This document shows, in pieces, positions 1-7,541 of a DNA stretch of 9,895 nt (position 1 is its first letter; each line of letters starts with the position of its first letter). Source of the DNA: an uncultured Chitinophagaceae bacterium (lineage in GTDB: Bacteria > Bacteroidota > Bacteroidia > Chitinophagales > Chitinophagaceae); NCBI GenBank assembly GCA_903832075.1, contig CAILAF010000055.1, forward strand, positions 1 to 9,895, read 5' to 3'. A model generated the notes under the pieces. The model made no database searches and was not told the DNA's origin. It saw nothing but the letters and a program-made list of their open reading frames with translations. The position numbers were made by a program, and so were the translations under genes.

Positions 1-2408
1 ACCATTTCAACCAATGCATCACGAACAGGCACATTTAAATGATAAGCAAGGTTAGTACTTGATCCAATTGCCACAATATTACCACCTGCTTCTATAAATT
101 TCTTTAATTCAGGAATAGATTTTTCTGCTGTTATTCTTCCTAAGCTGTTTCGATATTCAGCAGGAACATCTTCAGGCTTTAATTCATTTCTTCCTCTGAA
201 AGCATTGCCTGCATTGTTTACTCCCGGAATTGCACCGCCAACAAAAACAATCACATCATATTTTGATCGAAGATTTCCGGTATCAATATCTTTTGCATAA
301 ATAACATCAATCGGAAAATGATATTGCTCCATAATAAATCTAACCCAACCTGATGGAATTGATCCGCCATAATTATCCCATAATGCAATTCGTGCATTAT
401 TAATTTTTTGTAGTGATGTTGGTTTTTTAGAAACTGTATTTACTGCAACACCATTTTCTGTAATAACTTTTTCAATGATTGATTTTGTTTTAGATGATGA
501 TGGCACATAAAAAGAACCCAGACTTGCATCAACATCTTTTATTGAATCAGTTGTTCTATAAACTTCAATTCCTTCTCTCAATAAATCGTTTGCAATAGTG
601 AAAGATTTATTTGCTTTTGCATCTATCAAATATCCTTTTACAGAACCAATTATATTAATAGTTCCTTTAACTGTTTGTGTTTCACCATATGGTATTCTTT
701 CAAACGGACCATCAAATGGTTCTAATATTCTGTCAAACTTCACTCCCATTGTATAAGCCAATGTCCATCCAGCTGCATCATAAGGTGCAACGGGCGGACC
801 ACCGGGATATAAAAAATCATTTGGATGATCTTGCGGCTCAAACATATCAATTACATGCGGACGAAATGCCTGATTTGTTTTAACAACATAAGAACCTGTA
901 GGATATTTTTTTCCTGCTACAGTAAATTCTGTTGTTGCTTTCTGAATGGCAATGCCGGTTCCAATCAATGCATTGATAAATCTTGTTGCTCCTGCAAAAT
1001 CTTTTTGATCTGATGGAATAATATAACCACGTGCATCACGTAATGAGGAATTCTTCATTACTGTATCATAAAATTTTAAAGGAATATTATTTCCTTCACC
1101 TCTTGTATTTGCTGTTGCTGAATCTGCATTTGCATTTCTTCTGTTTGGTGCTGCTATTTTTAAAGAAGCTTGATATAAATCATTGATCTCTGCAATTTTT
1201 TTTGGAGATAATGTCCAATAATCTTTTTCACCTCGTTCAATAGAATTTTTTCCCATTTTATAAATATTATACAACAACTCATCATGATAACGTTGTGCAT
1301 AATCTAACACTGCATAATTTAACGAAACAGAATAATCAATGGAGTTTTTAAAATACCATTTCCGCGGTGTAACTGGAAAAGGTGTAGCACTATTCGGAAT
1401 TAAACGTTGAGGTACTAATGGAATATCAGATGGTGTTGGGCTTCCGATAATTTCTGTCAGTAATCCAATCATGTTATGAAAATAAGTGGTGGTTCTTAAT
1501 CCGCCATTATACCAGGTTGAATAAACAGAACCTGCACGCTCAGTGTATCCCGGCTTTCCTTCTAAATTCAAACGATTAATCATTGCTGCACCAACAGCAT
1601 CTAAACTTGTCATTACTAATGGATCAAAAACATAATTAAAAGGATCGCGATACGGAGGACCTGCAACTACTGAACCAGCAGGACCTGCCTGATGATGATT
1701 ATACATTATTTGCGGCAACCATTCCACATATAACTGATGCGTCATGTTTTGTGTTTCTTTCAAATTCAACATATAGAAATCACGGTTATTATCATGACCT
1801 GCATATTTTTCATATAATCTTGGTAATTGGTCTAATGAACGTTTTTCAGGTTTGCTTTCACGCATGTACCAATTAGAAACCAATTCTTGTCCGTCGGGAT
1901 TTGCATGTGTCATTAAAATAATTACCTGATCCAATATGCGTAATGTTTCAGGATCTTTTCTGCTGATCAATTCATAAGCTGTTTCAATCAATTGATGTGC
2001 ACCAACAACTTCATTTGCATGCAATCCTCCGTCAATCCAAACAACTGTTTTACCTTCTGCTGCCAAAGCATGCGCTTGATCATCCGTTAAATTTTCTGCA
2101 TGAGCCAATCGTTGCGAAATTTCTTTGTAACGATCAAGCCTCTTAATATTTTCAGGAGAAGAAACAATTAACATATACTGACTTCTTCCTTCCTCTGTTT
2201 TACCAATCTCAATTAATTTAACTCTGTCAGATGCAGCAGCTAATTTTTTAAAATAAGCTTCAGTTTGAGTGTAAGTAGCAAGTTGATAATTATCTCCAAT
2301 ATTAAAACCAAAATGTTCTTTTGGTGTTGGAATATTTTGTGCAATAAGGCTTGTTGAAAAAACAAATAAACATGTAATGATTAATGCAAATGATTTCTTT
2401 AGTAACAT
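1..2408 (-). CDS. Secreted M14 family zinc carboxypeptidase with C-terminal GATase-like domain (3' end missing)
   Basis: About 802 codons are present; the C-terminus runs off the left edge. I translated it by hand from the ATG at 2408-2406. Residues 1-24 form a Sec signal peptide (MLLKKS, hydrophobic core, ending SLIAQ), so the product is exported. The M14 catalytic domain follows. The first zinc motif is HANE with H130 and E133. An NNRD motif (N207-R209) matches the substrate-binding Asn-Arg pair, and H238/H239 in YNHHQ supplies the third zinc ligand, 108-109 residues after H130 as the family expects. E319 in LLTEI is the likely catalytic glutamate. From about residue 672 (ARIALWDNYGG, then VIVFVGGA) the sequence resembles a class I glutamine amidotransferase-like fold, a tail known on large Bacteroidota M14 proteins. 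The family removes C-terminal residues from peptides, here probably for nutrient scavenging. The start lies 67 bp after the hydrolase gene on the same strand. No frameshift is seen. Confidence 0.93.
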   Translation of the reverse strand, partial: MLLKKSFALIITCLFVFSTSLIAQNIPTPKEHFGFNIGDNYQLATYTQTEAYFKKLAAASDRVKLIEIGKTEEGRSQYMLIVSSPENIKRLDRYKEISQRLAHAENLTDDQAHALAAEGKTVVWIDGGLHANEVVGAHQLIETAYELISRKDPETLRILDQVIILMTHANPDGQELVSNWYMRESKPEKRSLDQLPRLYEKYAGHDNNRDFYMLNLKETQNMTHQLYVEWLPQIMYNHHQAGPAGSVVAGPPYRDPFNYVFDPLVMTSLDAVGAAMINRLNLEGKPGYTERAGSVYSTWYNGGLRTTTYFHNMIGLLTEIIGSPTPSDIPLVPQRLIPNSATPFPVTPRKWYFKNSIDYSVSLNYAVLDYAQRYHDELLYNIYKMGKNSIERGEKDYWTLSPKKIAEINDLYQASLKIAAPNRRNANADSATANTRGEGNNIPLKFYDTVMKNSSLRDARGYIIPSDQKDFAGATRFINALIGTGIAIQKATTEFTVAGKKYPTGSYVVKTNQAFRPHVIDMFEPQDHPNDFLYPGGPPVAPYDAAGWTLAYTMGVKFDRILEPFDGPFERIPYGETQTVKGTINIIGSVKGYLIDAKANKSFTIANDLLREGIEVYRTTDSIKDVDASLGSFYVPSSSKTKSIIEKVITENGVAVNTVSKKPTSLQKINNARIALWDNYGGSIPSGWVRFIMEQYHFPIDVIYAKDIDTGNLRSKYDVIVFVGGAIPGVNNAGNAFRGRNELKPEDVPAEYRNSLGRITAEKSIPELKKFIEAGGNIVAIGSSTNLAYHLNVPVRDALVEM

Positions 2409-2429
2409 CAGCGTTAGTTTAGTTAGTTG

Positions 2430-2451
2430 AAAAAAATATATCTATAAGATA
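2430..2451 (-). terminator. Weak hairpin plus T-run between the hydrolase and M14 genes
   Basis: Read on the minus strand, a 5-bp inverted repeat (TATCT / AGATA, loop of 3) is followed by TAT and a run of seven T. It lies in the 67-bp gap after the hydrolase stop and about 20 bp before the M14 start. The stem is short and mostly A/T, so it may be a chance palindrome in AT-rich DNA. If real it would weakly separate the two transcripts. The same gap is the only place for an M14-specific promoter, and I could not find a convincing -33/-7 pair in it. Confidence 0.25.
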
Positions 2452-2475
2452 ACAACAAATAAATGTATAGATTTT

Positions 2476-4485
2476 TTATAACGGAAATAAAGGAATATGA
2501 TGAATGACCGGAGGATTGGATTTTGAGAAGATTATTTTTTCAATATCAGGAACATCAAAATATTGTAAAACATCAGGTATCACCCATGAATACCAATTCT
2601 TTTCAATAGGAAAATCAAATATTTCTTTGAATGAATTGATTGATTTGTATAAATTCAATTCACTCACTGTATTATCAAACAATACTGCATACAACGCAGG
2701 TAAAGATGTGATACCAACAGCATTCACTTCAATAGGAATTTTATTATAAGCGTCATTTTGATGAACAAATTGAAGAATATTTAGAATATCATTTGTTCTT
2801 TGCCCAACTAACGATTTGCCAATATGCAAAGCCAACATGGCATTTCTATATTCTTTATTAAAATATTTCGGATCATTAAACTCAGCTTTATCTTCTGTTT
2901 CACCAATTCCTCTTATATCAGCAAGTATAATCGAACAATTATTATTCAAATATTCTTGAATAAAATTTGAACTATCCACTAATTTATTTTTTCCATTATC
3001 ATTTAAGTAAATAATTATTTTTTTTGAAGTAGAGAGTGGATTGATCAATAATAATGGTAACGGTATCTCGTTTTCTTTTCTTAGAATTGTTTTATGAATG
3101 ATAAAATTATTTTTTTGTAATTGGCCCGCTTCTTCAACTTGCAAAGTATGTCTGCCAATTTCAATTCCTATTATTTCAGATATTTTTTTTGCTAATAACG
3201 CTATATTTTGATTCAGGAATGCTTGCCTTTTATTTTGTAATTCATCAAACAATAAAAAATTTCTCCCAAAAAGATTTAATTCACCTGTATAAAAAGTATT
3301 CACTTGTCCGCTTACTGTTGCCATTAATTCTTTTTCACTAAAAGTTTTTATTTCATCTTCCTTAATAAAATTTGCATCACCATACATCCATTGTCTGAAC
3401 CATTGCAAAGCCGCTTCACGCTTGGGTTGAGAGATACCATGCCCGTCATCATAACTGAATAATTTTAGTTGCTTTGGTTTATCTAATATGTTATACACTT
3501 TTTTTAATTCATCATAAGCCATTACTGTTCCGGTGTAATCAATAAAATCATATTTGCCGGCTAATATCAGTAACGGTTTTGGAGCCATTGCAATTAAATA
3601 ATCACTTAATTCAAGATGAAATTTTCCTTCATTTGGTATTTGTGCACAACCATCTGCTGTACCAGATATTTCTAAAGTTCGTTCTCTATTAGAGAGGTAA
3701 CTGCATGGCGCCGCTATTTTTATTCGTTTATCGAATGCAGCAAAATAAATTGTTTGCATACCGCCGCCTGAATTTCCCAAACATCCAACGCGTGAAGTAT
3801 CCACTTCTTTTCTTGTAACTAAATAATCTAAACCTCTTTCATTGTCCCATAATTCATCTGACGGAGTTGATAAGCCCAATAAATTTGATGACTCATTTAA
3901 TAATGTATGCTCGGTTGTTCCGCCTCTAGTTAATGGATTACCATCTTTATCTGTTAATTGAAAACGTTCGCCTTGCGATATCGGATCAATCACCATAACA
4001 ACAAAACCATGTTGCGCAAATAGTATGGCAGTTTTTTGATAAGAAATAGTTGCTTTCGATTCCACTTCATGCCCGCAGAAAAATAATACAGCAGGAAATT
4101 TTTTATTTCCATCCGGAATATATAATGTGGATGTTACATGATGATGCGGAAAACTTTCATACACAATTTTTTCAATCTTATAATTTTCCGCTTTGATTGT
4201 TCCTGTTACAGTTGCATTCAATGCAGTTCTTTCTGGAAAATTTCCTAACAGCTTAATAAATCTTTGCTGAATATTTTTTTTGTAAGATAATAATTCCTGT
4301 TTTGAACTGATGGCTTTATTAAATTCTGTTTTTCGTTCAGCATATTGTTCATGCATTTGTAAAAGCAGATAAGTATTTAAACTGCTTTCTGCTTTCCAAT
4401 CTAACACATTGTATTGCTTTTGCGAATAAGATGATAGCGGAAATGCAAAAACCAATAAAATAAAAAAGTGAAATAATTTTTTCAA
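2476..4485 (-). CDS. Secreted two-part alpha/beta hydrolase, acetylxylan-esterase-like
   Basis: The protein has 669 residues. Residues 1-22 are a signal peptide (MKKLFHFFIL...SYSQ), pointing to the periplasm or outside. The first half, about residues 100-370, is an alpha/beta hydrolase: oxyanion-type motif FFCGHE (135-140), nucleophile elbow GNSGGG with S239, acid D313 in AGKYD, and H349 in DDGHG. This arrangement fits acetylxylan esterase/dienelactone-hydrolase-like enzymes. The second half, about 470-669, repeats the fold pattern (IIIYLNDNG, then ILADIRGIGETED, comparable to VIDPISQGER in the first half). Its elbow reads GITSLPA and I see no obvious catalytic histidine, so it is probably inactive and structural. 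The start must be TTG at 4485-4483, because a TAA lies in frame two codons upstream and the next ATG (M44) would remove the signal peptide. It overlaps the pectinesterase stop by 4 bp. De-acetylation of pectin is inferred from that neighbour; the substrate is not proven. Confidence 0.88.
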   Translation of the reverse strand: MKKLFHFFILLVFAFPLSSYSQKQYNVLDWKAESSLNTYLLLQMHEQYAERKTEFNKAISSKQELLSYKKNIQQRFIKLLGNFPERTALNATVTGTIKAENYKIEKIVYESFPHHHVTSTLYIPDGNKKFPAVLFFCGHEVESKATISYQKTAILFAQHGFVVMVIDPISQGERFQLTDKDGNPLTRGGTTEHTLLNESSNLLGLSTPSDELWDNERGLDYLVTRKEVDTSRVGCLGNSGGGMQTIYFAAFDKRIKIAAPCSYLSNRERTLEISGTADGCAQIPNEGKFHLELSDYLIAMAPKPLLILAGKYDFIDYTGTVMAYDELKKVYNILDKPKQLKLFSYDDGHGISQPKREAALQWFRQWMYGDANFIKEDEIKTFSEKELMATVSGQVNTFYTGELNLFGRNFLLFDELQNKRQAFLNQNIALLAKKISEIIGIEIGRHTLQVEEAGQLQKNNFIIHKTILRKENEIPLPLLLINPLSTSKKIIIYLNDNGKNKLVDSSNFIQEYLNNNCSIILADIRGIGETEDKAEFNDPKYFNKEYRNAMLALHIGKSLVGQRTNDILNILQFVHQNDAYNKIPIEVNAVGITSLPALYAVLFDNTVSELNLYKSINSFKEIFDFPIEKNWYSWVIPDVLQYFDVPDIEKIIFSKSNPPVIHHIPLFPL
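4482..4485 (-). other. TTGA stop/start overlap coupling pectinesterase and hydrolase
   Basis: On the minus strand the pectinesterase ends CAT TGA and the hydrolase begins TTG AAA AAA within the same bases. The four shared bases TTGA contain the start (TTG) and the stop (TGA). There is no Shine-Dalgarno-like sequence in front of the TTG, so initiation probably relies on ribosomes that have just terminated on the upstream gene. Confidence 0.8.
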
Positions 4486-5465
4486 TGCTTACTGATTTTA
4501 TCCAAAGGATTCCAATTTCCGAAAATTTTTTCAATTGAATATTTATTTGCTTCATCATCTGCTAATTGTTTAGACCAATTCACCCGATTTGAAATATTTG
4601 CACCAGGCCCATAATTTTTATATTCAGCATATCTAACAGTTTTATAATTATCTGTATTATTCCAATTAGCCCAACCTTCCGGCTTAATATGTTTATCCAA
4701 ATAACAATTCAGGTAAACAACATTTGCATACGGACGCCAAGGTCTTCCTAAAGAAACATTATTCAAAGAAGTATCGCCTGTTAAAATACAATCTTTAAAT
4801 ACATAACCGTATGCATGATCTTTGGGTGTTGACGCAGCAGTAACATGCGAATTCTTTTTGCTGTGAATATGACATTGATCGAACAATACTGTTGCAGAAC
4901 CAAAGATGAAATCTGTTGTTCCTTCAATATAACAGTTCTTATAATATTGATTACTGTTGTCACTACTTGTGAATAATACATCCTGGTTACCAATAAAACG
5001 ACAATTAAAAAAAATTGCTTTATCTCCTTGCACTTCAATAGCAACAGCTTGTCCGGCAGTAAAGCCGGCATCGTTTTGAAAAGTGATATTCTCTGCAAAA
5101 AAATAATTCGCTTTAATTAAACAACTGTAAGAGTTTCTTGTATTAATTGTATCGCCTTTAGAAGAAATTTTTCCAGTATGATCATCGTAGGTAAGAATGG
5201 TATTGAATTTATCTTCTCCAACTATTCTGATATTTATTTTGGAAGAATCAATAATTAATTTCTCTTTATACAATCCATTCCTAATAAAAATTATTGTTTC
5301 ATTTTTGTTATTTGATAATACATTATTTATTGCAGCTTGCAACGAAATATAATCACCGCTACCATCCTTTGCTACTATAATTTTGTTTTGTGCAAGACTG
5401 AATTGAAAAGAAAAAATATAAACAAATAGAACAGATAGATATTTCATAAAATGAAAAACAAACAT
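4482..5465 (-). CDS. Secreted pectinesterase (carbohydrate esterase family 8)
   Basis: The protein has 327 residues, close to the usual size of a bacterial CE8 domain. It hydrolyses methyl esters of homogalacturonan to pectate and methanol. Diagnostic motifs occur in order: DGSGDYISLQAAI (34-46), AGQAVA with Q139, GNQDVLF with Q161 and D162 (family form QDTL), TTDFIFG with the nucleophile-type D185, and LGRPW with R241. The catalytic Asp pair and the Arg are all present, so the enzyme should be active. A signal peptide covers about residues 1-25 (ending SLAQ). The listed ATG gives MFVFHFMKYLS; the ATG at Met7 (5447-5445) gives a more typical signal peptide, MKYLSVLFVY, and may be the true start. 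It is the first gene of a coupled pair with the downstream hydrolase, and 56 bp separate it from the GYF_2 gene upstream. Confidence 0.95.
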   Translation of the reverse strand: MFVFHFMKYLSVLFVYIFSFQFSLAQNKIIVAKDGSGDYISLQAAINNVLSNNKNETIIFIRNGLYKEKLIIDSSKINIRIVGEDKFNTILTYDDHTGKISSKGDTINTRNSYSCLIKANYFFAENITFQNDAGFTAGQAVAIEVQGDKAIFFNCRFIGNQDVLFTSSDNSNQYYKNCYIEGTTDFIFGSATVLFDQCHIHSKKNSHVTAASTPKDHAYGYVFKDCILTGDTSLNNVSLGRPWRPYANVVYLNCYLDKHIKPEGWANWNNTDNYKTVRYAEYKNYGPGANISNRVNWSKQLADDEANKYSIEKIFGNWNPLDKISKH

Positions 5466-5521
5466 TACAATAAATTACGTGAAATCAAAAACAAAAAAAT
5501 TGAATAGGAGTTTAAAAAAAA

Positions 5522-5752
5522 TTATTTTAAAAAGCTAAAAACTTTATCAAAAAGAGTTGTTGTTAATTTAGCCCCAGATTCATCTTTTTTTATGTAGCCG
5601 GATAATTTTTCTATTTGGTCAACAGGCGTCCAATCAGTAAGGCCATCAAACCATATCATATCATTATAGCGCAAACCTCTTGATTGTAATGTTTCAAGTG
5701 TGTGAGGACCACTTATTATTTTTTGTTTTCTTAAAATGTAAATTTTCTCCAT
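5522..5752 (-). CDS. Small stand-alone GYF_2 (DUF4339-type) domain protein
   Basis: The protein has 76 residues. Residues 3-50 match the GYF_2 pattern: IYILRKQK, then SGPHTLETL (G15, P16), then MIWFDGLTDWTPVDQ (W34, G37, W41, P43). The family is thought to bind proteins or peptides and is usually fused to membrane-spanning segments. Here there is no signal peptide and no transmembrane helix, only a 25-residue tail ending in FDKVFSFLK that could form a short amphipathic helix. It is therefore probably a small cytoplasmic adaptor or membrane-surface protein; the partner is unknown. It sits 87 bp after the S41 peptidase and 56 bp before the pectinesterase on the same strand, so it may be co-transcribed. 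The fit to a known domain, including its spacing, supports a real gene despite its size. Confidence 0.85.
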   Translation of the reverse strand: MEKIYILRKQKIISGPHTLETLQSRGLRYNDMIWFDGLTDWTPVDQIEKLSGYIKKDESGAKLTTTLFDKVFSFLK

Positions 5753-5760
5753 TCAATAAT

Positions 5761-5780
5761 AAATATAAGCATTTATATTT
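5761..5780. repeat. Perfect AT-only palindrome with an 8-bp stem
   Basis: AAATATAA, a spacer GCAT, then TTATATTT: a perfect 8-bp inverted repeat whose arms contain only A and T. It lies 9 to 28 bp upstream of the GYF_2 ATG and 60 bp after the S41 stop. It has no T-run on either side, so it is not an intrinsic terminator. It could be an operator, a weak mRNA hairpin at the 5' end of the GYF_2 transcript, or chance in AT-rich DNA. Confidence 0.35.
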
Positions 5781-5839
5781 GGTATCTTTTCATAAGATAA
5801 TGGAGTAATCAATCACTTTAGCTTGTTAAAGATAGTAGT

Positions 5840-7426
5840 TTATTTTAAACTACCAAGTGCTTTTTGAATAGCGTCATCATACTTATTCATCACTTCAAAA
5901 TAACCTTCATTCCTAAAAATTTGTCTTGCCATTAAAGCTTGAATATGTTGTAACAACTCAAACTTTTCTTTTGGTTTAACATTATCTAATACAACACTAT
6001 CCTTCTTTGCAAAAGATTTAAATTGTTGCCAAACTGATTCTGAAAGATTGAATTTTTGAGTTAATTCGTTTGTATTCTTAAACGATCTGAAGAAATCAGA
6101 TTGTTGTCGGAATAAATTATATACAAAATTGGATAATACATCTTTCTTATACAATTTTAAGTTATTGATACTCATATTTGAAGTATCATAAGGAATAAAT
6201 ATATCCGGAGTAATACCGCCGCCCCCATAGACAATATGACCTTTTGGTGTTTTAAACGGAGTTCCTTGCAATTTGGAAGAATCTTGTTTAATTAATTCGC
6301 CATCGTGATAACGGTTCAGCAATTCTTCTTCATATTTTTCTTTTCCGTTGCTATATGACTTCTGAATGTTACGTCCCAATGGTGTAAAATATCTTGCAAT
6401 AGTTAAACGAACAGCACTCCCGTCTGATAATGAATATTGCAATTGAACCAATCCTTTTCCGAATGTTCGTCTTCCAATAATAGTTGCTCTATCCCAATCT
6501 TGAAGCGCTCCTGCTAATACTTCACTGGCAGATGCAGATGTTTCATCAACTAAAACAACCAAAGCACCTTTCTCAAATAAACCATCACGTTCGCAATGAT
6601 ATTCTTTTCGTGGCGAATGAATTCCTTCGGTATAAACAATTAATTTATTTCCATCTAAAAATTCATCAGCCATATTAATGGCTTCATTTAAAAGTCCGCC
6701 TCCATTTTCTCGCAAATCAAGAATTAATTTTTGCATTCCTTGTTTTTGCAAGTTTTCCAAATTGTTCATGAACTCTCGATAAGTATTTTCAGCAAACTTA
6801 TTAATGCGTACATAACCAACAGTTGGTTCAATTAAATAAGCAGCATCAATAGAAGAAACTGGAATTGTACCACGTGTAATAGTTATATCTTTCATCACTC
6901 CATTTCTTAATATAGAAACTTTTACGGATGAACCTTCTAATCCACGTAAATGTTTGCGAATATTATCTGTTCCAATTTTTTTACCCGCTAACTGAATAGA
7001 ATCATTCACTTTTATGATTTCATCACCAATCATAATTCCTGCTTTCTCTGAAGGGCCATCTTTAATAATATTAACAATATTCATGGTATCATTAAACATT
7101 CTAAATTCAACACCAATCCCTTCAAATTTGCCCATTAGCTCTTCGTTTACTTCTTTTAAATTAGTGGCCGGAATATATACAGAGTGAGGATCGAGATTTG
7201 ATAAGAATTGTTCTATAATAATTTGATCAATACTATCGGTTTTTACATTATCAACATATTTGCTATTTACCAGATCCATCACTTCCTGAACAGAAGATTT
7301 CTTCCCTGAAGCCCAAAAATTATTATTAATTGATTTATCTCTTAACTGAAATCCAATAATCATTCCAATCACCATGATCAACGATAAAATCAATGGTAAC
7401 CAAATTTGTAATTTTTTACTTGCCAT
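5840..7426 (-). CDS. S41 family carboxy-terminal processing peptidase with PDZ domain
   Basis: The protein has 528 residues. One N-terminal transmembrane helix (about 9-27) after a basic MASKK start anchors it in the inner membrane with the protease in the periplasm. A PDZ domain spans about 95-185 (FEGIGVEF, GPSEKAGIMIGDEIIKV), and the S41 core spans about 200-350. DLRENGGG (237-244), DETSASASE and TFGKGLVQ give the catalytic dyad S299-K324, spaced 25 residues apart as in Prc/CtpA. A C-terminal helical region of about 110 residues (420-528) follows GGGGITPD. Enzymes of this family trim or degrade periplasmic proteins from their C-termini and often act on cell-wall hydrolases and lipoproteins. 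It is divergently placed from the amino-sugar kinase/murQ operon. A role in wall turnover would be compatible with that neighbour but is only a guess. All key residues are intact. Confidence 0.96.
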   Translation of the reverse strand: MASKKLQIWLPLILSLIMVIGMIIGFQLRDKSINNNFWASGKKSSVQEVMDLVNSKYVDNVKTDSIDQIIIEQFLSNLDPHSVYIPATNLKEVNEELMGKFEGIGVEFRMFNDTMNIVNIIKDGPSEKAGIMIGDEIIKVNDSIQLAGKKIGTDNIRKHLRGLEGSSVKVSILRNGVMKDITITRGTIPVSSIDAAYLIEPTVGYVRINKFAENTYREFMNNLENLQKQGMQKLILDLRENGGGLLNEAINMADEFLDGNKLIVYTEGIHSPRKEYHCERDGLFEKGALVVLVDETSASASEVLAGALQDWDRATIIGRRTFGKGLVQLQYSLSDGSAVRLTIARYFTPLGRNIQKSYSNGKEKYEEELLNRYHDGELIKQDSSKLQGTPFKTPKGHIVYGGGGITPDIFIPYDTSNMSINNLKLYKKDVLSNFVYNLFRQQSDFFRSFKNTNELTQKFNLSESVWQQFKSFAKKDSVVLDNVKPKEKFELLQHIQALMARQIFRNEGYFEVMNKYDDAIQKALGSLK

Positions 7427-7462
7427 AAATGTTGCTTCTTTGTATCTTAATTTAAGTCTGCT

Positions 7463-7470
7463 AAAATATA
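7463..7470 (-). promoter_or_regulatory. Possible -7 box for the S41 gene
   Basis: On the minus strand TATATTTT matches seven of eight positions of the Bacteroidota -7 consensus TAnnTTTG, about 37 bp before the S41 ATG. No clear TTTG -33 element lies 19-21 bp further upstream. It is a weak call in AT-rich sequence. Confidence 0.2.
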
Positions 7471-7497
7471 AACACGAATATCTGTATTAATGTTGAA

Positions 7498-7505
7498 TAC
7501 CTTTG
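7498..7505 (+). promoter_or_regulatory. Candidate -7 box (TACCTTTG) for the kinase-murQ operon
   Basis: TACCTTTG is a full match to the Bacteroidota housekeeping -7 consensus TAnnTTTG. It lies 36 bp before the kinase ATG, which would leave a short leader of roughly 25-30 nt. The -33 TTTG/TTG element is not obvious at the expected distance. The 115-bp divergent gap (7427-7541) must hold the promoters of both transcription directions. Confidence 0.4.
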
Positions 7506-7541
7506 CTTGAAAATATTTTAACGGTTGATAAATAAAATTTT

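Noticed and set aside
677..1013. Two short plus-strand open frames (677-883 and 825-1013)
   Set aside because: They lie antisense inside the M14 peptidase, which has clear family motifs throughout; their translations are low-complexity and match nothing.
2409..2475. A Bacteroidota -33/-7 promoter for the M14 gene
   Set aside because: TTTG and TATATTTT-like strings occur on the minus strand but are only about 15 bp apart, short of the usual 19-21, so the pair is not convincing.
2504..2749. Plus-strand open frame of 81 codons
   Set aside because: It is the antisense shadow of the C-terminal part of the two-part hydrolase.
4349..5098. Minus-strand alternative frames at 4349-4558 and 4781-5098
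   Set aside because: Both lie within or across the hydrolase and pectinesterase coding sequences in another frame; the main frames carry the conserved motifs.
5505..5530. A/T runs after the GYF_2 stop as an intrinsic terminator
   Set aside because: There is a homopolymer run but no stable stem before it, so it does not meet the usual pattern.
6484..6678. Plus-strand open frame of 64 codons
   Set aside because: It is antisense to the catalytic core of the S41 peptidase, including the SASASE segment.
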